Assembly: GCA_029207755.1 (NCBI GenBank)
Contig: JARCOQ010000026.1
Span: 1,175,001 to 1,239,000, forward strand
Source of the DNA: Chamaea fasciata
Taxonomy: Eukaryota > Chordata > Aves > Passeriformes > Sylviidae
Length of the DNA stretch: 64,000 nt
Direction of reading: 5' to 3'
This document shows, in pieces, positions 62,161-64,000 of the stretch. The notes beneath the pieces were generated by a model that was not told where the DNA came from, searched no databases, and saw nothing but the letters and a program-made list of their open reading frames with translations. The number at the start of each line of letters is the position of its first letter. Position 1 is the first letter of the stretch. The translations under genes and the position numbers were made by a program.

Positions 62161-64000
62161 TGCACCTGGTGTCACCATCACAGCTCCCACCATTCACTGT
62201 AAAATAACATCTCCGTGGACAAAAAAATCCTTTCTCCTCAAAGTGGAAATGCCCAGGAAGGGCAAGATTGGGTTTTATTAGAAGAAAGGGTTAAAAAATC
62301 TTCTTTAAATCTCCCAAGTCGCCAGGAGCTGACTGGAGTCAAACCATGACATCACCTGCTGATGTTTTTTCATGGAAAGGCAAAGGAAACCTTCAGGAGT
62401 TACAGCAATGAGTGCTACAATTTAATGGCATTTTTATAGGGAATATGTTGTTTGCATTCAGCCACCCTCCGTGTGTTAGGTCTAGACTTTTAAGTGAATC
62501 ATTCAGAGAACAATAATTCCTTTTGGAAGGAACCTGGCATCCCTAGAACTCCCCATGGTTGCTCTGTCACCAGGCACTGCCAGCCTGTACCAAAAACCCA
62601 TCAAACCACGCAGGGATGGCTTGGGATGCTCCTGGATCAGACTCCAGAGCTCTCCTTGGCTCAGACTCCTGCCTAACAAAACAAATGACAGCACGCAATT
62701 AATCTGCAGGTCAGGAATTACAGCTGGGTTGTTGTTTTTTGGGTTTTTTTTTTCCATGAGGCCACCACGAGCTGCTTCTGCTGTCCCAGTCACCTTTTCC
62801 TTAAGGAATCCTTTGCTTTTCCCTCCACACCCGAGCTGCGCCAACCAACCCTGTGCTGGTGGCCCGAGGCTCCCAATTCTCCGTGCCCACGTGGCACCGG
62901 GGCCGGCACCGGGGCCGGCAGCAGCTCCCATCCATCCCCAGCCCGGGATAACGGGGACTCGGCCGCTCTCCCCCCTCGGCCCAGCCCCGCTTTCACCCCG
63001 CGCCTGAAACTGCAGCAGGTGTCTGGGGAGTTTCGTTGTCCTTAGCGCTTCTCACGCAGCCCTCGCTCCCTCCTCCATCCTCCATCCTTCCATCCTCCCA
63101 TCCTCCCATCCTCCATCCTCCCGGCCCGGCCGCCGCCGTCTCCGAGCAGGGCCACGGCAATGACTCAGATTTCAGCGCTCCGTGCCGGGGCTGCTCAGTC
63201 CTGTCCGGACAGGAATCCTCAATCCCATCCTCTCAAGGCACAACCGGCAGCAGCAGAGCTCGAGCCCAGGGTGAGACTCGGCCCCTGTGGCTGGGAGTCC
63301 GCAGAGATAAACACACCGGGGCAGCAAAGCATTGGGGAGTTTAAAAAGCCACCGATATTGCGAGGAGAAATGCTTGGGGGCTTCATTCTCCCTCGGCTAA
63401 AGCATTCCCCGTGTGATTCCCTTCTGCCTCCTCACCTCTGTGGGAGAAACCACGGGAAAAGGCACGAAGGGAAACCTGCCCTGCCCTGGCCTGGCCTGGC
63501 AGAAGGCAAAGGCAGGGGTGGCCCTGAGCTGGAGAGAGCAAAACGTGGGCGCACAGTGCCCGTGGTGCTCCCGGCACAAAGCAGAGCCCAGCAGGGATGG
63601 CGGGATGGGGACAGCGCGTTTGGGCTGCTCCAGGACACTCCGGGAGCTTCAGGCAGGACCCCGAGGGGCCCAGAACCCGCAGAGGCGTGGGAACTGCGCT
63701 GGTGCCAGTGAGGGTGGGATTCACCCAGCTGACGACTGGCTCAGGGTTTGCTCCTTTATCCCAGCTTGTTTCTGTTCCAGAGTCCCTGGCAGGCACGGGG
63801 ATGTGTGACTGGGATGTGCGCATCCCCTCAGAACCCTCCCTGCAGGGGTGAGGGACATCTCTTGACCAGAGAGGTCGGCCCTGCTCTGACCCTGTCCCCA
63901 GAGGTCACCAGGGTTGCCCAGTATCTGAGGAGAGAGGGGACAAGCAGGTGTGGTGACGTGTCTGTGGCACCTTTTTGGCATCAGGACCTACAGGACACTG
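62161..64000 (-). other. GRHL3 intron 1 or 5' flank, right part
   Basis: No exon was recognised. Bases 63075-63120 are a ccatcct-type microsatellite, and 62830-63350 is GC-rich and could be a weak CpG-rich promoter region, but no initiator exon is visible. Confidence 0.5.

Overview
The window is vertebrate nuclear DNA, almost certainly from a bird. Genes are split into short exons with GT-AG introns, promoters sit in dense CpG islands, the recognisable interspersed repeats are short CR1 LINE tails, and introns are compact. The genes and their order (SRRM1, NCMAP, RCAN3, NIPAL3, GRHL3) match the human 1p36.11 block. A GC-rich avian microchromosome is the likely source, which is inference; the species cannot be named from the sequence. 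No bacterial, phage, CRISPR or exogenous viral system is present.

All five recognised genes are on the minus strand, so they read right to left. (1) 1-3.5 kb: 5' end of SRRM1, with coding exons 1 and 2, a CpG-island promoter and a CR1 tail behind it. (2) 6.4-11.95 kb: complete coding sequence of NCMAP in three coding exons, with a probable noncoding exon 1 in a CpG island at 11.7 kb beside a 23-bp tandem array. (3) About 15-22.8 kb: RCAN3, four coding exons plus a probable noncoding first exon in a CpG island that two CR1 tails flank. (4) About 28.5-37.5 kb: NIPAL3, eleven coding exons with every splice phase matching, and a CpG-island promoter. (5) 49.2-61.35 kb and beyond: GRHL3, fifteen coding exons from the second coding exon to the stop. 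Its first coding exon is not recognisable here and probably lies past 64 kb.

Every exon junction was checked by reverse-complementing the junction, confirming GT/AG and adding the phases. This gives 103 aa for NCMAP, 249 aa for RCAN3, 408 aa for NIPAL3 and 595 aa (partial) for GRHL3. The genes are not functionally linked: a splicing coactivator, a myelin membrane protein, a calcineurin regulator, a NIPA-family transporter and an epithelial transcription factor. They are held together by conserved synteny.

The stretch without a recognised gene is 38.25-49.2 kb, between NIPAL3 and GRHL3. In human this interval holds STPG1, a sperm-tail/ciliary gene head-to-head with NIPAL3. No STPG1 exon could be recognised here, yet the divergent side of the NIPAL3 CpG island carries a perfect-consensus RFX X-box, the typical switch of ciliary genes. 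That pairing, an unexplained 307-codon minus-strand open frame at 45.5-46.4 kb, an 8-residue C-terminal extension of RCAN3, and a VNTR with higher-order structure in NCMAP intron 1 are the main points for a second look. I did not find a convincing new biological system.
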